The notes beneath the pieces are model-generated. The model was not told the DNA's origin and searched no databases. It saw nothing but the letters and a program-made list of their open reading frames with translations. Source: Thermoflexus sp. (GTDB taxonomy: Bacteria; Chloroflexota; Anaerolineae; Thermoflexales; Thermoflexaceae). From it: DNA of 64,000 nucleotides. The first letter of the stretch is position 1. The number at the start of each line of letters is the position of its first letter. Shown one piece after another: positions 34,766 to 44,084 of this stretch. The stretch is from NCBI RefSeq assembly GCF_034432235.1, contig NZ_DAOUCJ010000079.1, forward strand, positions 1 to 64,000, written 5' to 3'. The position numbers and the translations under genes were made by a program.

Positions 34766-36919
34766 ATGATTCTGGCGGCCTATCGAGAGTGGGCTTCTGA
34801 GCAGATCCGACAGGCGCTGCAGGCCCTGGGCCTTCCCCAACCCCCGGTCCTGGAGTGGCGGGATCTCCCCTTCGCCTATACCTGGGGTATCGCCACGCCG
34901 CTGGCGATGCAACTGGCCGCCCAGGAGAAAAAGACCCGCCCTGACCTGGACGTCCCGGCCCGGGCCCAGGAGATCGCTCAGCGCCTCGCAGAGCACCTGG
35001 CCCGGGTCCTGGAGGGGGATCCCCGTTTTCAGCGGGTGGAGGCGGTGCGAGGTTACCTGAATTTCTACTTTAATCCTTCTCAGGTCGCCCGGTTCGTCAT
35101 CGAGACCGTCCTTCGGGAGGGACCCGCATATGGCCGGGGCGCCCCCAAAGGTGAGCGGGTGATGGTGGAATTCTCCCAGCCCAACACCCACAAAGCCTTC
35201 CACATCGGCCACCTTCGCAACGCCGTTCTGGGGGATGCCCTCTCTCGCATTCTGGATTTTGCGGGCTTCGAGGTGATCCGGGCCACCTACCCTGGGGATA
35301 TTGGGGCCCATGTGATCAAGTGCTTATGGGGATATCTTCGGTTTCATCAGGGGGAAGAACCCACGGAGCGGCGGGGCGCCTGGCTGGGTCAGATCTACGC
35401 CGAGGCCGAGGCCCGCCTGGAGGAGGCCGATGCCTACCGCCGGGAGGTGGTTCGGTTTTTGCTGGGCGCCTTCCGGGAAGAGGGGATCACCCCCTGGGTG
35501 CGGGAGTTCCTCCTGAGCCGCCTCTCGGAAGCCCTGACGGCCCACGCCGCTTCCGGTCCGGTGGGCCAGAAAGACGCCGCCGCCCTCATTCGAGCGATGG
35601 CGACCGGGGAGCTGCCGGACCTCGACGCCATCGTGGATAAGGACTGGTTATGGTCCCTCTGGGAGGCGATGGGCCAGTGGTTGGAAGAGCTGGCGGAGAA
35701 AGCCCAAGGCCGGCGGGGGAAAGGAGGAGAGGCGGATCGCCAGGCGGTGGCTGCGCTACAGGCCCGTTATCGGGCGATCGGCCATCGCCCTGAGGAATGG
35801 AACTATGAAAAGGAAATCCGGGCGCTCTTCGCCCGCTGGGAGGCGCGGGATCCGGAGCTGCTGGAGCTATGGCGACGAACCCGCGAGTGGAGCCTGGAGG
35901 AGTTCCGCCGGATCTATGAGGAGCTGGACATCACATTCGACGTCTGGTTCTTCGAAAGCGAAGTGGAAGAAGAGGGCAAGCGTATCGTCGAAGAGCTGAT
36001 CGCGAAGGGCATCGCTACAGACCTGCGCCCCCATGGCCCGGTGGTGGTGGAGATCGATCGCCTCCTGGGACAGGAAGGAAAGGAGGAATACCGGACCCTG
36101 GCGATCCTGCGCAGCGATGGGACCACCCTCTATTCCACCAAAGATCTGGCTCTGGCCAAGCGGAAATTCGAACAATATCGGATCGATCGCTCGATCTACG
36201 TCGTCGATGTCCGCCAGTCGCTTTATTTCAAGCAGATCTTCAAAATCCTGGAGCTCTGGGGCTTCCCCCAGGCCAGCAAATGCTACCACCTGGCTTATGA
36301 GATGGTCACCCTGCCCGGCGGGAAGATGTCCTCGCGGGCGGGGACGATCGTGCTTTACGAGGACTTCGCGGCGGAGGCCCGGGAGCGGGCGCGCCGAATC
36401 GTGGAGGAAAAGAACCCCGAGCTCCCGCCGGAGCAGAAGGCGCGCATCGCAGAGGCGGTGGCGAAAGGCGTGATGAAATACAGCATGCTGAGCGTGGACA
36501 ACAACAAAGTGATCGTCTTCGATTGGGATGCCGCGCTGAACCTGGAGGGACAGACCGGCCCGTATCTGCAGTATGCCCATGCGCGGGCCTGCCGCATCCT
36601 GGAGAAGGCGGAGACGCCAGTTCACCTGGAGGGCGATCGCCTCTTCGAAGCCATGGAGCCCCAGGAAGTCGCGTTGATCGAGGCGATCGCCGCTTTCCCG
36701 GATCTGGTGCAGGCGGCTGCGGAGCGTTACAAGCCGCTCCTGATCGCGAACTATGTGTTCGATCTGGCGAAAGCGTTCAATGAGTTCTATCGGGATTGCC
36801 CGGTCCTGACAGCACCTTCCCCGATCCGCGAGGGCCGGCTGGCCCTGGTCGCCGCAGCCCGTCAGACGATGGCCAACGCCCTGAACCTCCTGGGCATCCC
36901 GGCCCCCGAGGTCCTCTGA
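34766..36919 (+). CDS. argS: Arginyl-tRNA synthetase with an unusual insertion
   Basis: The 717-aa enzyme charges tRNA-Arg. It has the N-terminal additional domain (1-120), the HIGH motif in SQPNTHKAFHIGHLRNA near residue 145, the KMS loop as LPGGKMSSRAG near 519, and the DALR anticodon-binding domain at the end (ANYVFDLAKAFNEFY). Bacterial ArgRS is usually about 550-590 aa. The extra length lies between HIGH and KMS, roughly residues 200-340, a charged helical stretch with a Gly/Lys-rich turn. The start at ATG 34766 (AGGA upstream) is preferred over an in-frame ATG at 34640 that lies inside the tRNA. Its own cognate tRNA gene precedes it. Confidence 0.95.
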   Translation: MILAAYREWASEQIRQALQALGLPQPPVLEWRDLPFAYTWGIATPLAMQLAAQEKKTRPDLDVPARAQEIAQRLAEHLARVLEGDPRFQRVEAVRGYLNFYFNPSQVARFVIETVLREGPAYGRGAPKGERVMVEFSQPNTHKAFHIGHLRNAVLGDALSRILDFAGFEVIRATYPGDIGAHVIKCLWGYLRFHQGEEPTERRGAWLGQIYAEAEARLEEADAYRREVVRFLLGAFREEGITPWVREFLLSRLSEALTAHAASGPVGQKDAAALIRAMATGELPDLDAIVDKDWLWSLWEAMGQWLEELAEKAQGRRGKGGEADRQAVAALQARYRAIGHRPEEWNYEKEIRALFARWEARDPELLELWRRTREWSLEEFRRIYEELDITFDVWFFESEVEEEGKRIVEELIAKGIATDLRPHGPVVVEIDRLLGQEGKEEYRTLAILRSDGTTLYSTKDLALAKRKFEQYRIDRSIYVVDVRQSLYFKQIFKILELWGFPQASKCYHLAYEMVTLPGGKMSSRAGTIVLYEDFAAEARERARRIVEEKNPELPPEQKARIAEAVAKGVMKYSMLSVDNNKVIVFDWDAALNLEGQTGPYLQYAHARACRILEKAETPVHLEGDRLFEAMEPQEVALIEAIAAFPDLVQAAAERYKPLLIANYVFDLAKAFNEFYRDCPVLTAPSPIREGRLALVAAARQTMANALNLLGIPAPEVL

Positions 36920-37168
36920 CGAGGATCCAAGGCGAATCCTCAGACCCAGGGAAAACACCCTTCAGCGCCCTGCCCCACGGACGTTCCCATGTTGCGTTAA
37001 AATACTTTATAGCTGGATTCCGAACCGGAAGCGCTGTAGAGCGAGGGAAGCTTGCTCCTTTTCCCTCCTGCTTTGCGCTGTTCTGCAGCACAGAGGGGGA
37101 AGGAGATCCGCTCAGACGGGGGCACGTCCGCCCCACCCCTCGATGAAGCGCGCCTCGGGAGGTGGGCG

Positions 37169-37396
37169 ATGGCGGTGACAGCGTTCAGCGAGGCGGAGCG
37201 CAAGATCCTGATCTACCTGCGGGATCATCGGGGATACCACAGCCCTTACACCATCGCTCGTGACCTGGCCATGAACCCCCGGGATGTGATCCGGATCCTG
37301 GAAGACCTCTCCAAACGCGGTCTCGTGCGCCAGAGCCTGGCGAACCCGGTTTACGGGATCACGGATCAGGGGCGGGCCGCCATTGGGGAGAGCTGA
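37169..37396 (+). CDS. Small winged-helix DNA-binding protein
   Basis: This 75-aa protein is a single winged helix-turn-helix: EAERKILIYLRDH, SPYTIARDLAMNPRDVIRILEDLSKRGLV (recognition helix region) and a wing VYGITDQGRAAI. Such short proteins act as transcription regulators or as archaeal-like small DNA-binding factors. A GGGAGGTGGG site precedes the ATG; an in-frame ATG at 37052 is not supported. Its target is unknown. It stands between argS and the convergent rpsT. Confidence 0.78.
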   Translation: MAVTAFSEAERKILIYLRDHRGYHSPYTIARDLAMNPRDVIRILEDLSKRGLVRQSLANPVYGITDQGRAAIGES

Positions 37397-37551
37397 CGGA
37401 ACGCCTCCCGGACGACCCGATGGGGCTCATGCGGCACCGGCAGGATGAGGGGGAAGACCGCGTTTGCTCATCCTGCAGACAAAAGGATGGGTTTCCCCGG
37501 GGAGGGCGGGCCATCGAAGGTGATCCGCCCCCTCCGCGAAAGCTTCCTCCA

Positions 37552-37842
37552 TCAGGCCGAGGCCGCCGCCTGAATCGAACCGAAGGTTCGGTGGAACTGC
37601 TGCATCAGACGGGATTTGAGGCGAGCGGCCGTGTTCTTGTGGATCACCCCCTTGCGAGCCGCCCGGTCCAGCTCCCGGTAAGCCTCCCGGATCGCCTTCT
37701 GCGCCGCCTCCAGATCGGCCCGGGCGATGGCCTGACGCGCGTATTTCACGAACGTCCGCACCCGGGTTCGGATGGCGCGGTTGCGCTGGCGCCTTCGCTC
37801 GGCTTTGCGAAGCTCCTTCAAAGCGGATCGCGTGTTCGGCAA
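37552..37842 (-). CDS. rpsT: Small-subunit ribosomal protein S20
   Basis: The 96-aa basic helical protein has the S20 pattern: NTRSALKELRKAERRRQRNRA cut at the usual place, VRTFVKYARQAI, KAIREAYRELDRAARKGVIHKNTAARLKSRL. It binds 16S rRNA early in assembly. The start is a TTG at 37842 with a strong GGGGAGGT site eight bases upstream; an ATG nine codons earlier would overlap that site. A promoter lies at 37881-37909. Confidence 0.93.
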   Translation of the reverse strand: MPNTRSALKELRKAERRRQRNRAIRTRVRTFVKYARQAIARADLEAAQKAIREAYRELDRAARKGVIHKNTAARLKSRLMQQFHRTFGSIQAAASA

Positions 37843-37880
37843 GGACGCACCTCCCCCAATGGGATACACACCGGGGCTCT

Positions 37881-37909
37881 ATTCTACCGGGATCCCAACC
37901 ATACGTCAA
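37881..37909 (-). promoter_or_regulatory. Promoter of rpsT
   Basis: On the minus strand TTGACG (37909-37904), a 17-bp spacer and TAGAAT (37886-37881) give a start near 37874, about 30 nt before the TTG start codon. Confidence 0.75.
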
Positions 37910-38097
37910 CAGCTCCCTGAAATCTCCAGCGGAAAGAAAACCGAGGCGGGCACCGCATGACCATCCCGATCGGAGACCTGGGATTTCCGCAATATAATGA
38001 GGAGGCGAGGGGAGATCCAAAGACCCATCTCCTTGGGCAACCGTCGGGACAGGCCTCCCCGGCGAGACGGAAGGGGCAGGCGAACGGAGCGCGAAGA

Positions 38098-39681
38098 ATG
38101 CTGACGGATTTCCGGGTTCGACAGCGGGATTATCTCCTCGAAATCACGCGGGCCATCACCGCGCAGCTGGATCTCGACACCGTGCTGCGGCTGGTGGTCG
38201 AGGCCGCAGCGGAGATGCTGGCTGGACAGGTGGCGTTCATCGCCCTGCGGGAAGAGGATGCCTTCACCATCCGCGCCGCGTATGGCCTGCCCGACACCCA
38301 ATGGGGGGAGCTGGATGCCATGCTGGCGAAGCTCCCTGCCTACCCGGAGGCCTGGGGGCGGGCGGAAGTGGAACGGGTGCTCACCCAGATCGCCCGCTGG
38401 CTTCGGGTGGAAGCCCAGCAAGCGGTCGCCCTCCCGCTCATGGTGGGAGAAGACCTCCTGGGCCTGCTGGTGGTTTTCCGTACCTTCGGGACCGCTTTCA
38501 CCTACGATGATCGGCTGATCCTGCGCGCCTTTGCGGATCAGGCGGCCATCGCGGTTCATAACGCCAAGCTCTATCAGCAGCTGGCCACGGAGAAGCGACG
38601 GCTGGAGGCGATCATCGAAGCCACCGCCGATGGCGTGATCATCCTCGACCCGGCCCACCGTATCCAGGTCTTCAACCGGGCGATGGCCCGACTGACCGGG
38701 TGGTCTCCTTTCGAGGCCATCGGGCGACCCCACGATGAGGTGGTGATCATCAATCCCCGGCGCTCCGGCATGACGCTGGCGGAAGCGGAGGCCGGCGGGT
38801 GGCCCCTGGCGACCGATCGGCCGATCTATGTGGAGGGCGATCTGGTCCGTCGCGACGGCGGGCGGGTGGCTGTGGGGATCACCTACTCCCCCCTGCTGGA
38901 TCGCACCGGACGTCTGGTGAATATCATCGGAGTGGTCCGGGATATGACCCGCATCCGGGAGGCGGAGGAATTGAAATCCACGTTCATCTCCATCATTTCC
39001 CACGAGCTCAAGACGCCCGTCTCGATCATCAAGGGCTATGCCGGAACCTTGCGGCGCGAGGACACCACATGGGATGCGACCATGGTGCGGCAGATCGCCG
39101 CCATTATCGAAGAGGAAGCGGACCGGCTGACCCAGCTGATCGACAACCTGCTGGATGCCTCTCGCCTCCAGGCCGGGGCGCTGGAGCTCCAGTTCGTCGA
39201 AGTGGCCCTGGATGAGCTGGCCGAGCAGGTGGCCGATCGTTTCCGCCCCCAGACCGATCGCCATTTCATCGTGGTGGATTTCCCGCCGGACTTCCCGCTG
39301 GTTCATGGCGACCCGCGCCGGCTGGAACAGGTGCTGGCGAACCTGGTGAGCAACGCCATCAAGTATTCCCCTCAGGGCGGAACCATCCGGATCTCCGGGC
39401 GCGCGACGCCCCGGGAGGTCATCGTCACCGTCACCGATGAAGGGATCGGGATCCCACCGGAGGAGCAGGAGCGGATCTTCGAGCGGTTCTACCGGGCCAG
39501 CGCGGCGCGGGCGCGTCAAACCCCTGGGACCGGCCTGGGGCTCTATCTGGCCCGGGCGATCGTCGAGGCCCACGGGGGACGGATCTGGGTGGAGAGCGAG
39601 CCGGGGCGCGGCTCCTCCTTCAGCTTCTCGATCCCGCGCTCGCGGCGGCCTGCCGGAAGCGCATCGGAAGCGCACGCCTGA
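38098..39681 (+). CDS. GAF-PAS sensor histidine kinase
   Basis: The 527-aa protein has a GAF domain (about residues 15-165), a PAS domain with RLEAIIEATADGVIILDP (about 170-295), the HisKA phosphoacceptor FISIISHELKTPVSIIKGY (His near 302) and a HATPase domain with the N-box NLVSNAIKYS, G1 DEGIGIPPEE and G2 GTGLGLYLARAI. There are no membrane helices, so it senses a cytoplasmic signal. No response regulator is adjacent, so it is an orphan. An in-frame ATG at 37957 would add 47 residues without recognisable sequence. Confidence 0.93.
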   Translation: MLTDFRVRQRDYLLEITRAITAQLDLDTVLRLVVEAAAEMLAGQVAFIALREEDAFTIRAAYGLPDTQWGELDAMLAKLPAYPEAWGRAEVERVLTQIARWLRVEAQQAVALPLMVGEDLLGLLVVFRTFGTAFTYDDRLILRAFADQAAIAVHNAKLYQQLATEKRRLEAIIEATADGVIILDPAHRIQVFNRAMARLTGWSPFEAIGRPHDEVVIINPRRSGMTLAEAEAGGWPLATDRPIYVEGDLVRRDGGRVAVGITYSPLLDRTGRLVNIIGVVRDMTRIREAEELKSTFISIISHELKTPVSIIKGYAGTLRREDTTWDATMVRQIAAIIEEEADRLTQLIDNLLDASRLQAGALELQFVEVALDELAEQVADRFRPQTDRHFIVVDFPPDFPLVHGDPRRLEQVLANLVSNAIKYSPQGGTIRISGRATPREVIVTVTDEGIGIPPEEQERIFERFYRASAARARQTPGTGLGLYLARAIVEAHGGRIWVESEPGRGSSFSFSIPRSRRPAGSASEAHA

Positions 39682-39960
39682 AGAGGGCCCTCCTCTTTTC
39701 CCTAACCGGCCCAGCCCCGCTTGAGGGAAGGACCTCTACACCCTTTCCCAATGGAAGAGGAGGCCTCCCCCCTCCCAACGGGAACCGAACTGCAGGAGCC
39801 GGAACCGAATCCCCATCGGCGTCCTGGGGGACATAGCCCCCTAAAAGTTAAAGCGAACTCCCATGGCTCCCTCCCCTGAGGGAATCGTGGTATAAGTGAA
39901 CTGTAAACGGACGCGTCCTCTTTCCAGGCTCACCCTATTCGGATCAGCGCGAAAGGCCTC

Positions 39961-42900
39961 ATGTCGTTCGTCCACCTCCACGTCCACAGCGAGTATTCGT
40001 TGCTCGATGGCCTGAGCCGACTCGACGACCTGATCCGCCGGGCGGTCGAAATGGGGATGCCTGCGATCGCCCTGACGGACCACGGCGTCCTCTACGGGGC
40101 GGTGGCCTTCTATCAAAAAGCCCAGGAGGCGGGGATCCGCCCGATCCTGGGGATGGAGGCCTATCTGGCCCGCCGCACGATCCAGGATCGGGAGCCGGAT
40201 GATCGGAGCCTTCACCACCTGACCCTCCTGGCCATGGATGAAACCGGGTGGCGTCATCTCATCCGGCTGGCCACGATCGCCCAGCTGGAGGGCTTCTACT
40301 ACAAACCGCGCATCGACAAAGCGCTGCTGGAACGCTATGCGGACGGCCTGATCGTCCTCTCCGGATGCCCCTCGGCGGAGATCCCCCGCCTGCTGGCCCA
40401 GGGGCGGATGGAGGAGGCCGAGGCGGTCGCTGCCTGGTTTGCGGAGCGCTTCCCCGGACGCTTCTTCCTGGAATTACAATCCCACCCCGGGGTTCCCGAG
40501 CTGGATGACATCAATCGGGGGCTGGTCACGCTCTCCCGCCGGCTGAACCTCCCCCTGGTGGCCACCAACGACGTCCACTACGTCCGTTCGGAAGACGCCG
40601 GGATTCAGGATGTCCTGCTCTGCATCCAGACCGGGAAGCGCCTGAAAGAGCCGGGCCGGATGAGGATGAGCGATGCGACGTATTATCTCCGCTCCCCCGA
40701 GGAGATGCGGGAGCTCTTCGCGGAGGTCCCCGAGGCTCTGACCAACACGCTTCGGGTGGCGGAGATGTGTTCCCTCACCCTAGAGCTGGGCCGGCATCGC
40801 CTGCCCCGGTTCGACCCTCCACCCGGGTTCCCCGATCCCGCCGCGTATCTTCGCCATCTGGCAGAAGAAGGCTTCCGGACCCGATTCCCCGAACCCAAGC
40901 CGGGCTATCGGGAGCGACTGGATTATGAGCTGGAGATCATCCATCGGATGGGGTTCGACGCGTATTTCCTGATCGTATGGGACCTCATCCGCTACGCCCG
41001 GGAGCGGGGGATCTGGTGGAACGTGCGGGGCTCCGGTGCCGGGAGCCTGGTCGCTTACTGCCTGGGGATCACCCGGGTGGATCCCATCGAGCTGGATCTG
41101 ATCTTCGAGCGCTTCCTGAACCCGGCCCGCGTGTCAATGCCGGATATCGACATCGATTTCCCGGACGACCGGCGGGATGAGATGATCCGCTACGCGGTGA
41201 GCCGCTATGGGGCCGATCGGGTGGCCCAGATCATCACCTTCGGGACGATGAAGGCCCGGGCGGCCGTTCGGGATGTGGGACGGGCGCTGGATCTCCCCCT
41301 GCCGGAGGTCGACCGCGTGGCCCGGCTGATCCCGGCCATCCCGGGCAAGGAGGTCTCGATCCGCGATCTCCTGGATCCTTCCAACGAGGAAGGGCGAGAG
41401 CTGCGCCGCCTGTATGAGGAGAAAGACTACATCCGGGAGTTGCTGGACCTGGCCATGCAGCTGGAGGGAACGGTGCGCCACGCCGGAACCCACGCCGCCG
41501 GCGTGGTGATCGCCGATCGCCCGCTGGTGGATTATGTTCCGCTGCACCGACCCACCGGGGTGAAGGGCAGCGCCCGGGAGGAGAACGGCGAGGGGAATGG
41601 GGAGGGAGAGGCCCTCCTGCCGGTCACCCAGTTCGACATGGAGGCGCTGGAGGCCCTGGGCCTGCTGAAGATCGATTTCCTCGGCCTTTCCACCCTCACC
41701 GTGATGCGGGAGACCTGCGATCTGGTCGCCCGCCGGCACGGGATCCGGCTGGATCTGGAGACCATCCCCACGGACGCCCCGGAGGCCTACGCCCTGCTGG
41801 GCCGGGGCGAGACGGTCGGCGTGTTCCAGGTGGAAGGCCGGGGGTTCAGCCGGATGATGCGGGATCTCAAGCCCCGCGCCTTTTCCCACGTGATGGACGC
41901 CCTGGCCCTCTACCGCCCGGGCCCCCTGGAGTATATCCCCAATTACATCCGCCGCATGCGGGGCCAGGAGCCCATCGAATACCGGCATCCCCGTCTGGCG
42001 CCTATCCTCCAGCGCACCATGGGCATCCTGGTCTATCAGGAGCAGATCATGCGGGTGGCCATCGACCTGGCGGGCTATACGCCCTCCGAGGCGGACGAGC
42101 TGCGCAAGGTCGTGGCCAAGAAGAAGGGTGAAGCCTTCCCGAAGCAGCGGGCGAAATTCCTGGAGGGCTGCGTCCGAAACGGCATCCCGCTGGAGACCGC
42201 CGAGGCGATCTGGGGGGACATCGAATTCTTCGCCCGTTATGGCTTCAACGCCGCCCACGCCGCCTCTTACGCCGTGATCACCGTCCAGACCGCTTACCTG
42301 AAGGCGAAATACCCGGTGGAGTATCTGTGCGCCCTGATGACCGTGGACCGGGACAAAACCGAGAAGATCGGCCTTTATGTGGCGGAATGCCGCCGGCTGG
42401 GGATCCCGGTCCTGCCCCCCGACATCAATCAGAGCGAGGCGACGTTCACGATCGAGCCGACGCCTGATGGGAAGGAGGCCATCCGGTTCGGGCTGACGGC
42501 GGTGAAGAACGTCGGGGAAGGGGCGGTGGCCCGCATCCTGGCCGCGCGTCAGGAGGGCGGCCCGTTCCGGGATCTGGATGATCTGGCCCGGCGGGTGGAT
42601 CTGAAGGAGGTGGGGCGGCGGGCGATGGAGTCGCTGATCAAGGCAGGGGCCCTGGCGGCTTTCGGGAACCGGGCGCAGCTTCTGGAGATCCTGGATCGCC
42701 TGATGGAGGCCAGCGCCCGCTATCATCGCGAGCGCCAGCAGGGGATGCTGAGCCTCTTCGCGCTGAGCGGGGTATCCATCGAAGCGGCCTCCCTTGTCGG
42801 GTCGCTCCCGCAGCTCCCGGAGGTGGAGGAGCGCCAGATCCTGGAATGGGAGAAGGATCTCGTCGGAACCTATCTCTCGGAAACGCCTCTCACCCGGCAG

Positions 42901-43881
42901 TGGCCCACGCTGCAACAGCTCGTCTCGCACACCACCGCGGACCTGAGCGAAGAGCTCCACGGCCAGACCGTGAAGCTCGCCGGGATCGTCCGGGCGGTGC
43001 GGACGACCACTACCCGGACCGGGGAGATAATGGCCTATGTGTCCATGGAGGACATCCACGGAACCGTGGAGGTGGTGATCTTCCCCCGGCTCTGGAAGCA
43101 GAAGGGGCACCTCGCGCGCCCAGAGGCGATCCTGATCGTCGTGGGCAAGGCGGAGGTGAGCGGACGGGAGCCACGGGTAGTGGCGGAGGATCTGCGGGAT
43201 CAGGATACGATCGTGCGACCGGTGGAGGAGACCGGGGAGGAAGAAGAGGAAGCCGGGGCGCAGCGACGCTACGCCTTCACGATGCCCGATACCGGGATGG
43301 ATTTCGACGCCCGACCATCCGATGGGAACACCGGATCGCGCCCGGCCGGGGGAGAACCATCTTCCCCATCGAAGGCTCCCCAGGAGATCCAGCCGATGAT
43401 GGAGCCTGCGGATACGCATGCCACCATCGGGCCGATTATGGCCTCTTCCCCGTCCGCAATGACCGGAGGCTCCGCTGACCGGGAAGAGGCCTCTTCGGCG
43501 CCGTCCGGTGCGGCAAGGCCCTCATCTCCCACTTCCGCGCCCGGTCAGGAGGATACGCCCGGGGCAGCACCGGGCGAAGCATCCCGGAAAGAGCCGCCCG
43601 GGCCCGCCCCCGAGCCGAGAGCCGTCCCCTCCCGGCACATCCTGATTTATTTCCATCGAACCGAACAGCTGGAAGAGGACCTTCGGCGTCTCCGCGAACT
43701 CCATCGGGTGTTGACGGAACAGCCCGGGCCGGATCCCTTCAGCGTGGTGGTGGTGTATCCAGACCGTCGGCAGGTGCGCCTGCGCTTCCCCCAGCACGGC
43801 ACCACGTATTCCCCCGAGCTGCTGGCCCGCCTGGAGAGCCTCCTGGGCCCGGATTCCGTGCGCGTCCTGCCGCTGAGGTGA
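39961..43881 (+). CDS. dnaE: DNA polymerase III alpha subunit
   Basis: The 1306-aa replicative polymerase begins with the PHP domain (FVHLHVHSEYSLLDG, ALTDHGVLYG, GMEAYL), whose metal ligands look intact and could give proofreading. The polymerase core has GSGAGSLVAYCLG, MPDIDIDFPDDRRDE (catalytic Asp residues), AGTHAAGVVI and RYGFNAAHAASYA. An OB domain lies near residues 1000-1080. Residues about 1090-1220 are a low-complexity Pro/Ser/Ala/Glu-rich link, followed by a short C-terminal domain (about 1225-1306). The usual DnaE1 length is about 1160, and the link explains the excess. No intein was seen. Confidence 0.96.
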   Translation: MSFVHLHVHSEYSLLDGLSRLDDLIRRAVEMGMPAIALTDHGVLYGAVAFYQKAQEAGIRPILGMEAYLARRTIQDREPDDRSLHHLTLLAMDETGWRHLIRLATIAQLEGFYYKPRIDKALLERYADGLIVLSGCPSAEIPRLLAQGRMEEAEAVAAWFAERFPGRFFLELQSHPGVPELDDINRGLVTLSRRLNLPLVATNDVHYVRSEDAGIQDVLLCIQTGKRLKEPGRMRMSDATYYLRSPEEMRELFAEVPEALTNTLRVAEMCSLTLELGRHRLPRFDPPPGFPDPAAYLRHLAEEGFRTRFPEPKPGYRERLDYELEIIHRMGFDAYFLIVWDLIRYARERGIWWNVRGSGAGSLVAYCLGITRVDPIELDLIFERFLNPARVSMPDIDIDFPDDRRDEMIRYAVSRYGADRVAQIITFGTMKARAAVRDVGRALDLPLPEVDRVARLIPAIPGKEVSIRDLLDPSNEEGRELRRLYEEKDYIRELLDLAMQLEGTVRHAGTHAAGVVIADRPLVDYVPLHRPTGVKGSAREENGEGNGEGEALLPVTQFDMEALEALGLLKIDFLGLSTLTVMRETCDLVARRHGIRLDLETIPTDAPEAYALLGRGETVGVFQVEGRGFSRMMRDLKPRAFSHVMDALALYRPGPLEYIPNYIRRMRGQEPIEYRHPRLAPILQRTMGILVYQEQIMRVAIDLAGYTPSEADELRKVVAKKKGEAFPKQRAKFLEGCVRNGIPLETAEAIWGDIEFFARYGFNAAHAASYAVITVQTAYLKAKYPVEYLCALMTVDRDKTEKIGLYVAECRRLGIPVLPPDINQSEATFTIEPTPDGKEAIRFGLTAVKNVGEGAVARILAARQEGGPFRDLDDLARRVDLKEVGRRAMESLIKAGALAAFGNRAQLLEILDRLMEASARYHRERQQGMLSLFALSGVSIEAASLVGSLPQLPEVEERQILEWEKDLVGTYLSETPLTRQWPTLQQLVSHTTADLSEELHGQTVKLAGIVRAVRTTTTRTGEIMAYVSMEDIHGTVEVVIFPRLWKQKGHLARPEAILIVVGKAEVSGREPRVVAEDLRDQDTIVRPVEETGEEEEEAGAQRRYAFTMPDTGMDFDARPSDGNTGSRPAGGEPSSPSKAPQEIQPMMEPADTHATIGPIMASSPSAMTGGSADREEASSAPSGAARPSSPTSAPGQEDTPGAAPGEASRKEPPGPAPEPRAVPSRHILIYFHRTEQLEEDLRRLRELHRVLTEQPGPDPFSVVVVYPDRRQVRLRFPQHGTTYSPELLARLESLLGPDSVRVLPLR

Positions 43882-43904
43882 GGGGCACCCACCGTGCGCC
43901 CGGG

Positions 43905-43988
43905 ACCCCTCCCCCAGCCCCTCCCCGAAACGGGGAGAGGGGATTGAGGCTCCCCCTTCCCTCATAGGGAAGGGGGTTGGGGGGGTTA
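43905..43988. repeat. Nested GC-rich palindromes between dnaE and plsY
   Basis: Two hairpins lie side by side: CTCCCC-GAAA-CGGGGAG (43921-43937, in a larger CCCCTCCCC/GGGGAGAGGGG context) and CCCCCTTCCCT-CAT-AGGGAAGGGGG (43952-43976). The outer arms (CCCCCAGCCCC and GGGGTTGGGGGGG) can pair around both. The first hairpin shares 20 bases with 47391-47410. This looks like an interspersed palindromic element and may also stop transcription after dnaE. Confidence 0.65.
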
Positions 43989-44084
43989 GATCCGAGGACC
44001 CCTCCCCTTTCCCGGATTCGAGCCCCATGGCGCAGGTCCTCTCCCTCCTAAAATAAAGGGAGAGGAATGAATTGAGGAGGGGCG

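Noticed and set aside
41134..43419. 761-codon open frame antisense to dnaE
   Set aside because: It lies wholly inside dnaE, has no recognisable motif and has an amino-acid make-up typical of antisense reading of GC-rich genes.
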